Assembly: GCA_036877525.1 (NCBI GenBank)
Contig: JAZGTH010000141.1
Location: 262,501-326,500, forward strand
DNA: 64,000 nt
Direction of reading: 5' to 3'
From: Chromobotia macracanthus
Taxonomy: Eukaryota; Chordata; Actinopteri; Cypriniformes; Botiidae
Each line of letters opens with the position of its first letter. The stretch's first letter is position 1. The position numbers and the translations under genes were made by a program. Below, piece by piece: positions 12,845 to 26,700 of this stretch. The notes beneath the pieces were generated by a model. That model did not search any database. It saw nothing but the letters and a program-made list of their open reading frames with translations, and was not told the DNA's origin.

Positions 12845-13113
12845 TTAAAGGGAATAATTCACCCAAAAATGAAAAAATAATTTAGGCACTCTCACATCCC
12901 ACCAAAACCATTTAATTTCTCTTTGTTAAATGATATACATTTTGGCTCTATTACTCCCAGAAAGCTATTATATGGCTTCAGAAGACTTTTAAGTCTTTTT
13001 TGAGCTGAACAAGGAAAACACTATACACTTTCTTTTAAAATGAACTAAACGAACTGTGTGAATAGTAATATCCAACAAGTAAATTAATTCTTTGGGTGAA
13101 CTGTCCCTTTAAG
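12845..13113. mobile_element. Angel-type MITE
   Basis: A 269-bp element with terminal inverted repeats. The left end reads TTAAAGGGAATAATTCACCC and the right end, reverse complemented, CTTAAAGGGACAGTTCACCC. Both match the hallmark ends of the Angel MITE family described in zebrafish and common in cyprinids (established knowledge). Non-coding. It supports a cypriniform source. Confidence 0.8.
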
Positions 13114-13119
13114 ATAAAA

Positions 13120-15520
13120 ATAAACTATTCATAAAATTAAATAAACTTTAATTAATGTATGAAAATGATTCACTGTGACATGAATGCACTGCCCTCAGAC
13201 CACTTAATTCCTTATCTGGTTCTTCTAGACTGAAGGCTACACACAATCAACATTTTAACATTCTCAAAAGCATTTGTTGTTTGTCCTCAGGAAGGAGCTT
13301 TTCCTATGCAGTTCAAATACACGATAGGTGTGAGGTTTCAACAGATAGTGTAGTCTTTCAACAATTCCATGACTGGCTGTTTTTAGCACTGATGGGTTAG
13401 ATAATGCATCTACCATACACTAACGGTCATCCTTTTCTGCATTTAAATGCTCTTGATTTTGTGATATTTAATGTTGTTCAACGTAGTTCGAAAATATAAA
13501 GCATCCTGTACTCCTTATGTGCTCATAAATTATTGATCACACTGACCAATGAAGGCTTGTGCAGTTTGAAGGCCATAGCACTACTGAAATATTGTGGGGA
13601 TAAATATATTTCAGTAAGGTGCAGTCACCACTGCAAAACTAAATGTTCCATAAGGTAATTCATTAGATCTCCTTTATGTTCACTGAGCCACCACTTAGAC
13701 AGCTTCAGTATGCCCCCAACACAAAGGGTTTCATAGAAGGCAGACAGCAACATTATCATAGCTTTGAGATACCTCATTTTGCTTACATTCTAAATCATTT
13801 AGGGAGGTGGATTTAATAGAAATTTAGATTAATAAATACAGTAACAGTAAATATGCAACAATTAAATCGCTAAGAAAATATAAGTAGTGGAGTGCTACTA
13901 AAATGTATTATTTTGCCCAATGTCTGTGAAAACAGCAATATTTTATTTTGTGCTTATTAGAATATCGCATCATTAGATTGGCAACATGCTAATGTCTTGT
14001 TTGAACTTGAACCAACTTTGAGCTTCATACAAGGGAGCACTGTTTACGCCCCTGTAGCTTGGTAGAGCAAATCGTTAGCAGTAAAAATTGTTGTCTATCA
14101 TGTCATATGATCCTAAATCAGACACTACAATTCTGCCTAAGAAAAAGAACATTGTAGCTACTAAGGTTTGTAACAGGACTATAGCGCTTTGCCAATATAG
14201 TGGCAACACTATAGTGTTTCACATATTGTTTCTATAATTTTAATTAACATTAAGCCATGTATCAAGGCCTTGTCTTTTCAGGAGGAAACATTTAACAAAA
14301 AGGCAACAATTGTTCAAGTACGTCTGTCAGGCGTAGTTTTATAGCATTAGGTATAGATTTGGCACTCAGAGTAGATCTTTTTCAGATGTTGGTAAGATTA
14401 AAGGTATGAAATACCTTTGTGAGTAATGATTAGTAAAATTGACAGAATATGTTTTGTTTTATCAGTGGGTTGTAATAAGATATATTGCAGATTGTATGAA
14501 ACCAATAATAAAATGGGTGAATTGTCACTATTTATTAATTAAATTAGTGTAATTTTTGCTATCTAGATCACCAGTGATCTGATGTGTTCATATTTAATGA
14601 CTGTGGGATTTGAAACAAGCTGTTAATCATTTCAGATGTTCCCAGATTATTGACGTACTGTTGTTATATAATGTTTGTTAAAATACAGCTACTATATATG
14701 AACAATAAAATGTTTTGAAAACATCAAGTGCATTTTTAGCTTTTTTACTTTTTAGCTACTTAAACTATATATATAACTACAGTATGTATTCAACTGGGTC
14801 AGTAAAATGCTTTGGAATATATATGATAAATAGTACATATAGTTTATTTTCATTGGCTGAGTTAAATGTATGTAAAATAACTGTCGGGAAAAACTTTTCA
14901 CTGTTTCTGGTTTAAGAAGACCAATATCAATTTATTTCTCTCTTACACAATTTCTCTCTCTGTGATCCAAAAAAAGCTGTCAGTCGACCTAGTTTAGGCA
15001 ACCTCTAAGGACATATTTTTGGCCTGACATGAGCAAAAACATTGAGTCGAGATGTTTGGGTGTGCCCGGCCCTAAAGTTGGGTCCGTAAGCAGACGAGGC
15101 ATTTTCCCTCTTTTGTTAGTTGAAGAGGCATGTTCACTGTTCAAGTATTTTACCGTGATAACTTAAAATCACACATTTTTTGGACATGTTCTGATAACTG
15201 TCACATGATATTTAAGTTTAAAATATTGTACACACACCTATCACTTTGCTTCAGAATATGTTCATTAATCCACTGGACGCCCATTTGAATTACTTTTATG
15301 GCTTCTTGTGCTTTTAATGATCAACATTTGGCGTCCTGTTGATTCCCATTATATGGCTGTTCTTGGGAGAACCATTCCTTTTATTAGCAATTAATTAAGT
15401 ATAAATGTAAATATAAATTTCAAAAATGAATTGCAGAGTTTAAAGAACTGCATAACAGGAATGACCCTATATAGTTAAAAAGTTTTATTATCATGGTATG
15501 GTATTATCATCTGATACACA
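13120..15520. other. Intergenic DNA with one possible tRNA-derived SINE relic
   Basis: No coding feature is supported. At about 14050-14096 the words TAGCTTGGTAGAGC and CGTTAGCAG resemble the A-box half of tRNA-like repeats widespread in cyprinid genomes; a good B box is not seen, so this is a weak call. The rest is AT-rich and unassigned. Confidence 0.35.
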
Positions 15521-15524
15521 TGAC

Positions 15525-15860
15525 TATTAGATTAAATTAGATTCAACTTTATCTTATCGAGTACAAGTACAGAGCTAATGAAATGCAGTTAGCATAGTGC
15601 AGGAATATTATGATTTATATATACAGATATGTGCAGGGTTGTTGAAAATATACAATATTTACAGAAAATGTGCATAATATGAGCAGCGGGTGCAAATACA
15701 AGGATATGTGTGAGATATGGAAAACAGCAGCAATACAAATACAGATAGTTATATGCAAAAATGTTGTGTGCAAATGTGTGTAATTTGTTAGTAGTGCAAA
15801 TAGTATGAATATTGAGCAATGTACAGAATGTGCAAAATATGGGTAATGCAAGTAAGAAGA
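15525..15860 (-). mobile_element. LINE 3'-tail copy (reverse orientation)
   Basis: Starts with ATTAGATTCAACTTTAT, the reverse complement of the AATAAAGTTGAATC terminus at 8222-8240. Interspersed GTGCAAATA and TGTGCA words are typical of the A/T-rich tail region. The - strand open frame across it (15589-15936) is a by-product of this repeat. Confidence 0.6.
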
Positions 15861-16359
15861 GCCTTATAGTACCAGCACAGTACTTTGTTGTAAATGAAAA
15901 TACTATGCAGACAATAATAATCCAGATAATGACCATTTACCAAAACTTTTGTTTATTGCATTGGCAATTTTTTTTTTCCTTTACCCTACATATCTAACAC
16001 ACACAGTGCCTTCATGCCTACAGAATATCAAGATCTCAGATATATCCTCCCCTCCAGAATAGAGTCCAGACTGTTTGTGTCCTCAGAATGTGAGTAATTT
16101 GGCACATAGATTGAGAGAGGGAGTGGATGGCCAATGTAGGACAGCATTTGTCATTCTTACCCACTTCTGCAGCAGATTCTTGCCCCAGATCTCTCAGGGG
16201 CTGGAGCCCGCTGCACACTAATGAGGCTTATGGCACATCATCGAGATATTTTAACTGAGAAGCACTATGTATTGAATGTGCAACAAAAAGTGTTTCAGGC
16301 AATAGAAAGCTACATTGTTCTCTCATGACCTCATCACAATGCATATACGTGCCATTTCT

Positions 16360-16785
16360 GTCACCCTGTTGGCTTGCTTACTGGGAGACTGCTGACATCT
16401 AACTTAGCTTAGGGTTTTGTAAATTGTTAATATTGCTTCAGCAATATGATATAATTATAGTCCAAAAAGATTCTTCTCAAATTGTCTTCTATTCTTTTTC
16501 ATTGTGTCATTTTTAGGTATTTTTATTGTATATATTTTATGTATGCATTTTACTCCCATAAGATGTTATCTTTTTAAATGTCATCTCCAGTATGCCTATT
16601 TAGTCTTATTAATATACGTCACAAATTATTTGCAATAATACAATGTAGTCTTTGTTGAACATGTCTGACATTTTTCTGTTCTTTATTATAATAGATTTTT
16701 ATTATATGTAAAACTGCTTTGTAGTTTTTGTAGCAATGTAACATTGTAAAAGCGCTATATAAATAAAATTGAATTAAATTTCAGG
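16360..16785 (+). mobile_element. L2-like LINE 3'-tail copy
   Basis: Shares landmarks with the other tail copies: TTGGCTTGCTTACTGGGAGA, TTAGGGTTTTGTAAATTG, and the terminus GCGCTATATAAATAAAATTG at about 16752-16771. Non-coding. Confidence 0.65.
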
Positions 16786-16899
16786 AAACAAAATGGTTTT
16801 CCTTTTCCTATAAATTTTGCACAGAAGTCAAGCTATTTGCTTAAAGCAGATTATAATAATTGATCAGCATGTCTCTTTACACTGGTACATTTTCTACAG

Positions 16900-17125
16900 C
16901 ATTAAGTATGTCTCAGACTGCATTCAGTTTTTCAAGTCTTACCTGTCAGGTAGGTCCTTCAGGGTGTTTTGAAGGGGTGAGGTGTACAAGTTGCAACAGC
17001 TCGCTACTGGGGTACCTAAGGGCTCGGTGCTTGAACCACTTCTCCATCTACATGTCATCCCTAGGATCGGCTTACCAATTTCTATTCTATTTATATTTAA
17101 AAAATGCTACTTTTACTATGGTAGA
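16900..17125 (+). mobile_element. LINE reverse-transcriptase fragment (GVPxGSVLxPLL motif)
   Basis: One + strand frame reads GVPKGSVLEPLLHLHV around 17008-17055, which matches the conserved RT motif GVPQGSVLGPLLF of non-LTR retrotransposons. Upstream SYLSGR-like residues fit the same protein. The fragment is short, interrupted and surely inactive. Confidence 0.7.
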
Positions 17126-17820
17126 CTAACTGGGACTTCAGAAATTACAGGCATTATGGATTAGGGAAGTTAGTATTCTTGTAACAGCTCCTCATGTGGT
17201 GGTAGGAGGAAGTGACAGATACAGAGGTACATCAAAAGGACACAGCACAGGAGAGTAGGGGCAGATATAACAATAAAAGCATAAGATTGAAATTTAGCTG
17301 TGAGTAATTAGGTTACAAGTAACTAAAAAACATCTTTAGAATTTCTACATCACACTAACTGATTGGGATAACATTACAATGTGAACATGCAGGGGGTATA
17401 CCCAATCCTACAATAAACACCAGTAACAATACACGTGTGAAAGTTTTGCTGTAGGACAGGTAATATGTAGACACAATTTATCCATGTTACAAACTGTTAC
17501 AAATTAATGTACATAAATGCATCACCCCTTGCACATGTGCTGCTCCTCTCTGCAATCATGGAATGTGCCACAATGTTTTAATGTATGTAGTTTTGTATTG
17601 ACAACACACAATTGTGTTCATATCATCACAAAGCTCTTTGTTCTTCTCAATGTATTGGTATTTACTGTAAGCTATGTTTTTGATCCATAATTTAAAATTA
17701 AAAAGTCTTATTGTCACTCAAAACCTGGTAGGCCTTAATGTTTAATCTGTTAAACAATAAACTGTACTGTACTGTACAACTCAGAAATTCTGCAGAAGTT
17801 GCAGATGAATGCAGACATTT

Positions 17821-19980
17821 TTAATTTTCAATTTAATTTTATTTATATATTGCTTTTTACAATGTTATATTACTTCAAAGCAGCTTTACATATAAAGAAA
17901 AATAAGTGAAGTAAGAGTGACATATTTGTCAGATATGGTAGCCAATACCGAAATGTGACCTCTGCATTTAACCCATCACTGGTGAGGAGTGAACACACAC
18001 TGCAAGTCGTGAGCACACACACCGGGAGCGGTGGGCATCACACTACTGCACCCGGGGAGCAATTGGGGGTTAGGTACCTTGTTCAAGGACACTACAGTTG
18101 CTACCTGCCAGTGCTGGATTAACGAGCAATTCTATTCGCCTGACTCACTTACCAGAGGCCACACTATAATAAAACACAGACAAATGTCAGACATGTTCAA
18201 CACAGAATACATGGTATTATTGCATATTATATGTTTGAAATGTATTTTAATAAAACTAATTAAGCATACTAGGTTTATAGTAGGTTTATGAATAAAGGGT
18301 TGACTGAACCGATGTACAATATCATATTAAGCAAGACATGCTGTTCCAGCATACATGGAGATGGTATATAAAGAGATAACATCTTATGGGACAGTGGTAT
18401 AAGGGATTTGCAATAGTACCATGAAATACAAACAACACACAAAAGTAAAATAAATACATACACAAAATACACCCAATAAAAATACCTAAAAATTACAGGT
18501 ACCTGAAAAAAAGAGAATGAAAGAGAATTGGAGACAAAGGAATAACAAAATAGTAGTACAGTCTTTAGGACTGTAATTATATAATTTCACTAGAAGCAAA
18601 ATTTGTATAATTTACAAAACCTAAGCTAAGTTAAATATCAGCAGTCTCCCAGTAAGCAAGCCAACAGGGCGACAATGACAAGGAACCAAAACTCCAATGA
18701 TGATAGGTGGAGAAAAAAACGTTGGGAGAAACCAAGCTCAACTGGGAGGGCCAGTTCTCCGCTGACATGTTAAAGCTGCAGTTTGTAACTTTCTTGGATA
18801 TAAATGGAGAGTTGATAATAATGATTTATAATTATTTATTTATTAAAAACTGCCGGTTCTGATTATTGACAATATAATCAGATACAATAATGTTACTAAT
18901 TGCAGCTATAACATCACACTGCTGTGACTAGGCAGGGAACAAAAACATAGAAACTAACCAGGCTGGAGGTAGGTATGTAGATATTAAGTTTGATAAAGAA
19001 GTCCATTAAATCCTGATGATCTGTCTGGATAAATCTGGATCCTTAGGAAATGAAAGGCAGACAGATTTAGTATGAAGCAAGTACATCTGTTTTTATTTTC
19101 TTAAGTGTCTCTGGTTCCGGTTTACCTAATTAATGCAGCCTAACAATCCCTTAAGGGATCTGAGTAATAAATCCATAGGACTATTTGCAGGCTAGATTAA
19201 AAAGGTGGGTCTTTAATCTAGATTTAAACTGACATAGCATATCTGCCTCCCAGACAACACTGTTTCAGAGTTTGGGTGCCAAATATGAAATAGATCAACT
19301 GGCCAGAATTTTCAGATTGCAGTGAACGTGAAGGACTGTAATAAGACAGGAGCTCACTTAGGTACTGAGGAACTAAACCATTCAGAGCCTTGTAGGTACT
19401 CAGCAAATGTACACAATGCTTGAGAGGCAGCCAGTGCAGTGTTGACAAAACCGGGCTCATATCGTCATACTTGTTCATCCTCGTGAACTCTGCATGCATT
19501 CTCAGCCAGCTGGAGTTTTGTATTAATCCTGCAGGGCAGCCACCAAGTAGGGCACTGCAATGATCAAGTCTTGATGTCATGAGTGCATGAATAAACTTTA
19601 TGGTGTCTGACTTAGAGAGCATGTGTCGTAGTTTTGATATACTTTTAAGACGGAAAAATGCCGTTTTACAAATTTTGGAAATGTGGTTTTCAAAGGACAA
19701 ATTGCTAACAAAAATGACACCCAGATTCATATCTTTATAGAGCATCCATCAAGAGTAAGACAGTGTTCTAGGTTGTTCTGTGTGGAAGATTTTGGTCCAA
19801 TAAGTAAACTTCTGTTTTGTCTGCATTTAGTAGTAGAAAGTTGCTAGTATAACGACTGATAATTTGGTGAATATATGAGTCTCGTTGGGCCTATGAACCC
19901 AAGATGGGCCTAAGAAATGTACAGATGAGTATCATCAGTATAACAATGAAAACTAACTAAACTGTCTCTTAATAGCCAAC
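17821..19980 (-). mobile_element. L2-like LINE, 3' half, degraded
   Basis: Read on the - strand, from right to left. The RT catalytic box CYTDDTHLY lies at 19919-19945. A frame at 19224-19745 then carries the post-RT region (NLGVIFVSNLSFENHIS, SRLDHCSALLGG, LHWLPL, YKALNGLVPQYLSELL), all typical of L2/Rex-type LINE ORF2 C-termini. The 3' UTR follows down to the terminal ATTTAATTTTATTTATAT at 17826. A SINE-like repeat is nested at about 17925-18175. Frames are broken, so it is a dead 5'-truncated copy. Confidence 0.8.
17925..18175 (+). mobile_element. Nested SINE-like fish repeat
   Basis: Contains TGACCTCTGCATTTAACCCA, CGGGGAGCAATTGGGGGTTA and CCTTGTTCAAGGACACTACA, words of a very common teleost dispersed repeat. 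It interrupts the tail of the - strand LINE, whose landmarks resume at about 18180. Confidence 0.6.
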
Positions 19981-20029
19981 TTGCTCCCTTAAAATAAAAG
20001 GACTATTTCATAGTCTGTTTAAAGTGTTA

Positions 20030-20748
20030 CTCACAAATGCGATCATCCCCTAACACCAAACATATTTCCTTAGTCTGATGTTACTCACGCAGTGCACACA
20101 GAAGATATGAGACACTTCCCGTTGCATTTATTGTCTTAAACTGATCGCGTCGTCATGGCAACGCCATTCGTGATATCAGGAGTCTGTTCAAACAGACTCC
20201 ACAGCGACCTCTTATGAGCGGTCACGTCATATATTCACGTGACTCAAGGGCGATTACGTCACAGTCCGCTGCCTGTCAGCGCTCATCGGACGACTCAGTG
20301 CCACGTGACCACACTTTCCCAGTATGACAAAGGCTGCGCTTGTAAAATATTAATTGTCCAGCTAACGTTGCCTTGTAACCTTCAAGAAACGTCCAGTAAG
20401 CAACTTAATCAATATTCACAGACCCACGCTTTAACTGTTGCGATTGGTCCATCTGCCAACGCCTGCATATTAACGTACACCTTTAAACGTGAAAAGCGTA
20501 CGGACCATACGTCAATGTAAATTATTTTCATTACTGAAGCCTGTACAGTAGTAGGTTTCACAACTGTTCTCAATTCGCTGACCGGCAGAGGAGGCGGTGT
20601 CCACGTTACAGCGCCACCTGCATCTAATGCAGTCAGCGGCTGTTCTGGATAAGGATACGTTTTCTCAGACATACAGCACAGATATTGCACCGCTTGTAGT
20701 TGTTTATTTTGCTTTGTGCTGAAGTGCTTGTGAACAGGTCTGAATAAA
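20030..20748 (+). promoter_or_regulatory. pcyt2: pcyt2 promoter and 5' UTR region
   Basis: A CpG-rich tract directly upstream of the pcyt2 ATG. Visible motifs: an RFX X-box-like GTCATGGCAAC (20152-20162); a perfect inverted repeat with 10-bp arms GGAGTCTGTT and a 2-nt centre (20179-20200); CACGTG E-boxes near 20237 and 20301; a CRE-like TTACGTCA near 20254; and a further TACGTCAA near 20510. No TATA box is at a convincing position, which fits a housekeeping promoter. The transcription start cannot be fixed from sequence. Confidence 0.5.
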
Positions 20749-23700
20749 ATGATAAAGAACGGGCATCATGTGAGCAACGCTCCGGCCGCCGCCGCCTGCA
20801 GTCCGGAGAAGAGAAGGCGCACTGTCCGCGTCTGGTGCGATGGATGGTGAGTGCACACCATAAAGCATTTCCATTGCACTGGTAAAAACGACATCCCACT
20901 ATCAGAGATATATCCAGATTCACATAAGAATATAATATACCATACTTGATATCACAGCAATGCAACACAACTAATGTACGATCATCGACTTCAACCACAG
21001 GGGCTGATCAAGAAGTTTTGGACTGTTTATGTAATTACAATAATAATAATAATAACAATAATAATAATAAAGGTAATGCATTATTTTAAGTATAAGTACA
21101 CATATGCGTGTGTGTAGATTGCAAGTTTTTGCTGCCTTTTGAGTTTTCTTGATCTCATGTAAACTTTCTAGCCTCAATAAGTAACATCAATAAGTAAGTG
21201 CAGGGCCATAACCATCTGCACATATGGATTTAAAATGGCTTTCTATGCTTTGTGTTCAGTTATTGAAGTCAAGTTTGTACAAGTCTCTTATAGTAGTATA
21301 TAGGTAACATCTGCTGCTCTTCATTTTTTGACTGTTCTGCGTGGACATATAATATCAGTAAGCTGACAACCCAACATTTTCATTTAAAGCAAAAAAAGAA
21401 ACCATATGATAATAAGAGCAGTGTTTTCAAATAGTTTTATCCATTATATTTAAAATTTCAATATGCAATATTACAAAATAACTACAATAATTAAAATGTT
21501 TTTGTGTTTAGTTAATTTAAACATTAACTAGCTATGCTAGATTAACTATTCTAAATGTGAAAATGTGAGTGGTGCTTGCCATAGCAAAACTCAACACTAG
21601 GCAGTCGCTTCTGTAATGCAAGTAACTGCAAGAAAACCAAACTTTTGTTTAATGTTCTGGTGTTAAAAATGGCTTATTCATGATGTTATGTGGTTGCTAG
21701 GGTGTCTCTAGGACATTGCCAGGGCAATACCTAAAGCCTACTGACAGCCCAAATCAAATAAGATCACCTACATCTCTACAATGGTCTAATGCTGAGATGA
21801 GGCTTATTTTATTTTATTACACAGTTGCTAGGGTACTGTAAATGGTTGCTAGGGTGTAGCTATGAGGTCTCAAAATCTGCCCAATGTTAAGTCTATGGGT
21901 TTTTTTGTTTCTCATCTTAAAAAATTACACCCAATCACTTATCAAAGTCATAGCACACTTCTCCTTAATAAGCCACAATGACTTCATTCATGGGTCTCAT
22001 TCATGATGAACAGTGCCAGATGAGTTGAACTGAACTGAAATGAACTGAAATTCGAACAGAAGAAGAAGAATAAGCATGTGAAATGGGTTAGGGTAATAGT
22101 GTGCTTAACTTTTTACTTACCAGCCACTTTGGCAAGTTTGCCAGAATTTTCTAGCCACCCAGCATTTTTACTGGTTAAAAAAAGTTATCAAAAGAGTTCT
22201 AAAATTTAATTGAGGTAGACCCATTTAAATGTAATTGACCAATGCACACACCCAAATCAAAACTGCATGAAAAGTATAACACTACAGGTCATTATCAAAA
22301 ATTTAGCTCTGATTAAGCTTGTGTGTAAAACTCCTTTTAATGACAACATGCAACCTTGTAAGTTATAATAAGTGGGTTTCTATTGCATATAAAAAAAAAA
22401 GTGGTACCGTGTGAAATAATGAAAAAGAAAATGCTTTGGACAGTTGTTTAATAATTAATTAAGAGACCAGCAAGTAATTCCAGACACCAAAATCAAAGTG
22501 CAGGTGAAAATTATTTTCAGTGAACAGTGTTATTGACATCATTGCAGGCATGAATTACCTTTGGGTAATTCCAAGTTTTGGGATAAACTTGAACCGACAT
22601 CAATTAAAAACGAATGATGACATGATGAAAACAAACACATTTCAGAAGGGAAATTTACATTAAACCACAAGCAAACTTGCTGAAACAAGAATTAAAAATG
22701 GCTAGTGGACTTCGGTCCATAGAGCATAAGCACTAGGCTTCATTAATGGACCAGTGATCAAACATTGGTAGTACCCTCCCACCACAGCTGAAATTTACTC
22801 ACATTTGGCAGGTTGATGGGTGTTAATATTAAGCCCTGGTTACAATATTAATCATAATAGTCAAATGTTGTGCCTGTGTATAACAACAATTGAACAAATT
22901 TCATATATATATTTTATTCAGCTAAAAGTGCTTTGAATCCGGAATCCTGTCAGGTTTTCATTGTGCTGTCAGTGTTGTCACAACACTTGTGATTTACTGA
23001 GCAATTGATTTTGCACCTTTAAGACAAAGTTTACTTCATTGAGCTCAAACAGGGGCTCACAAGATCTGTCCCCTGCTAGCTACTATAGCATAGAGTCTGC
23101 AAGGTGCAGAAATGAATCATTGCATTTTCACAATTTTATATGATATCACTTACAGGAGCAGTATAACAAAGTAATACATAGAAAAATTGTGTCCTGTATA
23201 CATACATGCATGTATGGGATTGCCAAACCAGCATTGACAGGTGGCTGCAAAGGTGATCGCATCCCATATATTTCGTGTGATGCATTATGCACTGGTGCAA
23301 ATTATATGCATAGTGTTTCCAGAACTTTCATGGCATAAAAGCTGATGCCAGCATAAAGTGACCCAGAAGGTGGTAATGTTCATGGGACAACTAGAACTGG
23401 AAAGGGCTGCTAGTGACACATGGAGTACACATGCAAAAACAAATTTGCTAGTGATGTGAAACAGGGCTTTGACCACCTATGGAGTACTAAAAAGCTAGCC
23501 ATTGTTGTGGGAATCAGTGCAGCTGGTCATTGGTATCATTTCTTTCTGACATTCTGGGGGCATGTCACCAAAAAATGTGTTTATGTTCATGTGCATGTCG
23601 ATCAGGATTATGGATCCTTTCTCATTCTGAATTCCTTTTCTGTCCGCCTGTGTGATGGTGTTTTATTGGAATGTTGCAAAATGTTTGGGATGCCAGAATA

Positions 23701-26700
23701 TTAGACAGTAGAGTGAGCTCCCAATGAAAGTCAGTGACAACACAGAGCGCTCAGCAACCCCCCAGACCAACACCTGCCTGTTGACCATTCTTCCCATAAC
23801 ACCCTCTACTGCTTTACAACAAAATGTCACCGTCAGCCTGTGCAGGAGCTGCTCTGCGTTACTCCCAACAGTAAACACACAAAGTTTTACATCTAATTTT
23901 AGAATTGTCATATTTAAACCTCCAATGCTTATTACTAGCATCATTGTTGCTGTTGTGTTTAAATCTGTAACGTTTTTTGGTTTAAAATGAACAAAAATCA
24001 GTTTTTGAGCAGGTACATGACAGATCAGCATTCAAGACGATCTCCTTACCTTACCCTGATTAACAAAAGTATTTTTATAATATGATTAAAAATGATTTAG
24101 AATTTGAGCTGTTGCATCCAATTTCGCAGGACATTTCTGACTGTAAATCAAAAGAAGATCCAGCTACTGTATCACATATCCAGGTACTGTAGGTGGTGCA
24201 GCATTTTAGATTGTTCTTACAGCTGTTGTTCAGAATTTAAACTTGTCATCCACATTAAGAAAGTAACTTTGCAAGTGCTCTGCAATGTTATGTTTTAAGC
24301 AGAGTTGGTGGTATCTTTATGGACATTAATGATTTGTTCAGGAGAGTGAGGGGTGTTTTAACTTTTCTGACAAATCACACTTAAGTCAAGATAAATCAAT
24401 AAATAAATTAAATAAGTAAATAATAAAGATAAATTAAATCAAGCAAACAAATCCTATAGACTTAGATTGATGGAGGGGCCTGACTATAGAATGTTTATTA
24501 TCATTAGTGGCATCTGTACCATGCACCATGCTACAGTCCATTTCCAATGAAATGTAACGGAAGCCCATTAATGCAGCATTGTGAGAAGAGCAGGGAGCAA
24601 AAGGACATAATGAATACACTGGACATTTAGTCAGCACAAACAGAGTGCATTCCTCTGTGAGATAGACAGTGAGCCTTTCTAAGCCTTTAGGAAGATAAAG
24701 ATCATGCTATGTGATTAAGGTCAAACAAAGGCTGTATCATGTATCTTATGATAGCAGCGTTAATGCAGCTGTACTGAGCAGCAGTGATGTGGATGTGACT
24801 GACCTTTGAGGGATCTGCAATCAGAGCACAAACCACATGATCAGCTGATCGGGTCAGTCATTTTGTCAAGCAGTCAAATAAACACATGATTCTAACATGT
24901 ATAGATGTGGTTCACTAAGAATCTCTGTTTTCTCTCTGATCACAAAGTAAGCAAAAATGAGTATAGGTGAATTCAGTTTTAACAACCATTAGGACTGTTT
25001 AAATTGTGATATTTAAGCACCTCCCTTAAATGTTTGTTACTATAATGTATCCTGATGTTTTACTTTTCAATTTTTTGTAATTTTCTTTATTCTCCATGGT
25101 GATTTTCATTAGATTCGCTATTGTAATGAGTGCAGTGTGCAGTGTTTTTTTACTGTAATACTGAATATAATGAACAGTAAAATACTGTAATACAATTCTG
25201 TAAAACAAATGCACTCATGATGTTAACAGTTTTTTACAATATATTCTAAAGTATACATATATTTTTATCAAAATAAATAATAAGAATAGAATCTTTGTTG
25301 TTCTATATGAGATTTCATTTTCTTTTTTTTTGATTTGAGGGTGAGAGCTTGAAAGCTTTCATGACATTCCCCCCATATGTATAGGCGAAAGGTTTATAGT
25401 AATTATATTATCAAGGCTTGGACCCTTGCCAAATAGATGCAAAGATAAAGTGCAAACCTGCTCCAGTGGTAAATAGTTGATGCTTTCAGCAGTGCTGCTA
25501 TGATCATGTTTGCTTGACAACACAGCAGAGTGAGGCCACCGTTGAACTTAACATTCTACCATTTGCACAGACAGTTCAAACAGAAGTTTTCATATGTTGC
25601 ATTGTGAAACTTATGTTAGAATTAGTAGCTTGTTTAATCTAGCTACATATAAGAGACTGGAACAACGAATTTGTGTGTATACCGGTGAATGGTGTTTGTA
25701 AAGTTTGTAAAATCTGTTTGTTAGGTTTGAAATGATAAAACAAAAGATGTGTTTAAAAAATGAAGACAAAAAATATTGTGAGACATGATTGTCAAACATT
25801 AGTGGAACATATTGGTAATAAACTATAACGTAGTTTCTGTTACACACTGTGTGAACTTAAGGGAAACTGACTTCACACATCCACAAAAATCACCTTGACA
25901 CCAGTTGCTTGAAAAACATTGCAAAAAAGGCCCAAAAAGGAAAGTAAGTTCAGAGTAAAACTTAGAATCATTTGGTTGCTGATGACGCATACTCTGCTAC
26001 TTTTTTATCTAATGTAATGATATTAAAACTTCAGTGTGGTCCTTCCTTTTGGTGGTCCTTTTTCCTTTGAATAACCATCTTTATTTACTTTATATTCTCC
26101 TTATAGCTATGACATGGTCCATTATGGTCATTCCAACCAGCTTCGGCAAGCCAAGGCTATGGGGGACTACCTCATTGTTGGAGTGCACACTGACGGTGAC
26201 GCACACACACACACACATGTGCTGCAGTGTGATTTTAGATAATTTTAGATTACGGGGTGAGAGAAGAAGAAAGGATTGAGATAAGAATTGTTATTACATA
26301 CTCATCATTCAACACCAATGCTCAGTGTTTTCGGCACTTTACCAAGGATCTACATCGCAAACTTGTTGTAACCAACACCATTAATGAGTACTACATGAAG
26401 CAAGGGTGTAAAGTTACATTAAAGCTATTTTAAAGCATGAGGAAATTATTTCACAGGAAAAAACTTTAAATATGTAATTTTGATGATCAAAGATGAGTTT
26501 TAAGAGATAAAATTTTCGACTACAGGGAGTAATTTACAAAAATGTATTGATAATGTTTTGAGAAACCACCTAATATAACAACTGTGGAGGGCTAAACAGC
26601 TATTTGTAATAAACGCCTGGGTCTTTAATACAGCTTGTAGTAATAGTGGCAGGAGAAAGTTATTTATCAGTCAGTCTTTTTGTCCTTAAAGCAATTAATA

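Noticed and set aside
14050..14096. Possible tRNA gene
   Set aside because: Only an A-box-like half is present; no acceptor stem, anticodon arm or T-loop can be folded. At best a SINE relic.
15589..15936. 115-codon - strand frame rich in C, H, I and Y
   Set aside because: It lies in a reversed LINE 3' tail; the residue pattern follows the repeat composition.
23420..24031. Overlapping frames on both strands in pcyt2 intron 1 as a nested gene
   Set aside because: Frames overlap in conflicting directions and show no recognisable domain or initiation context.
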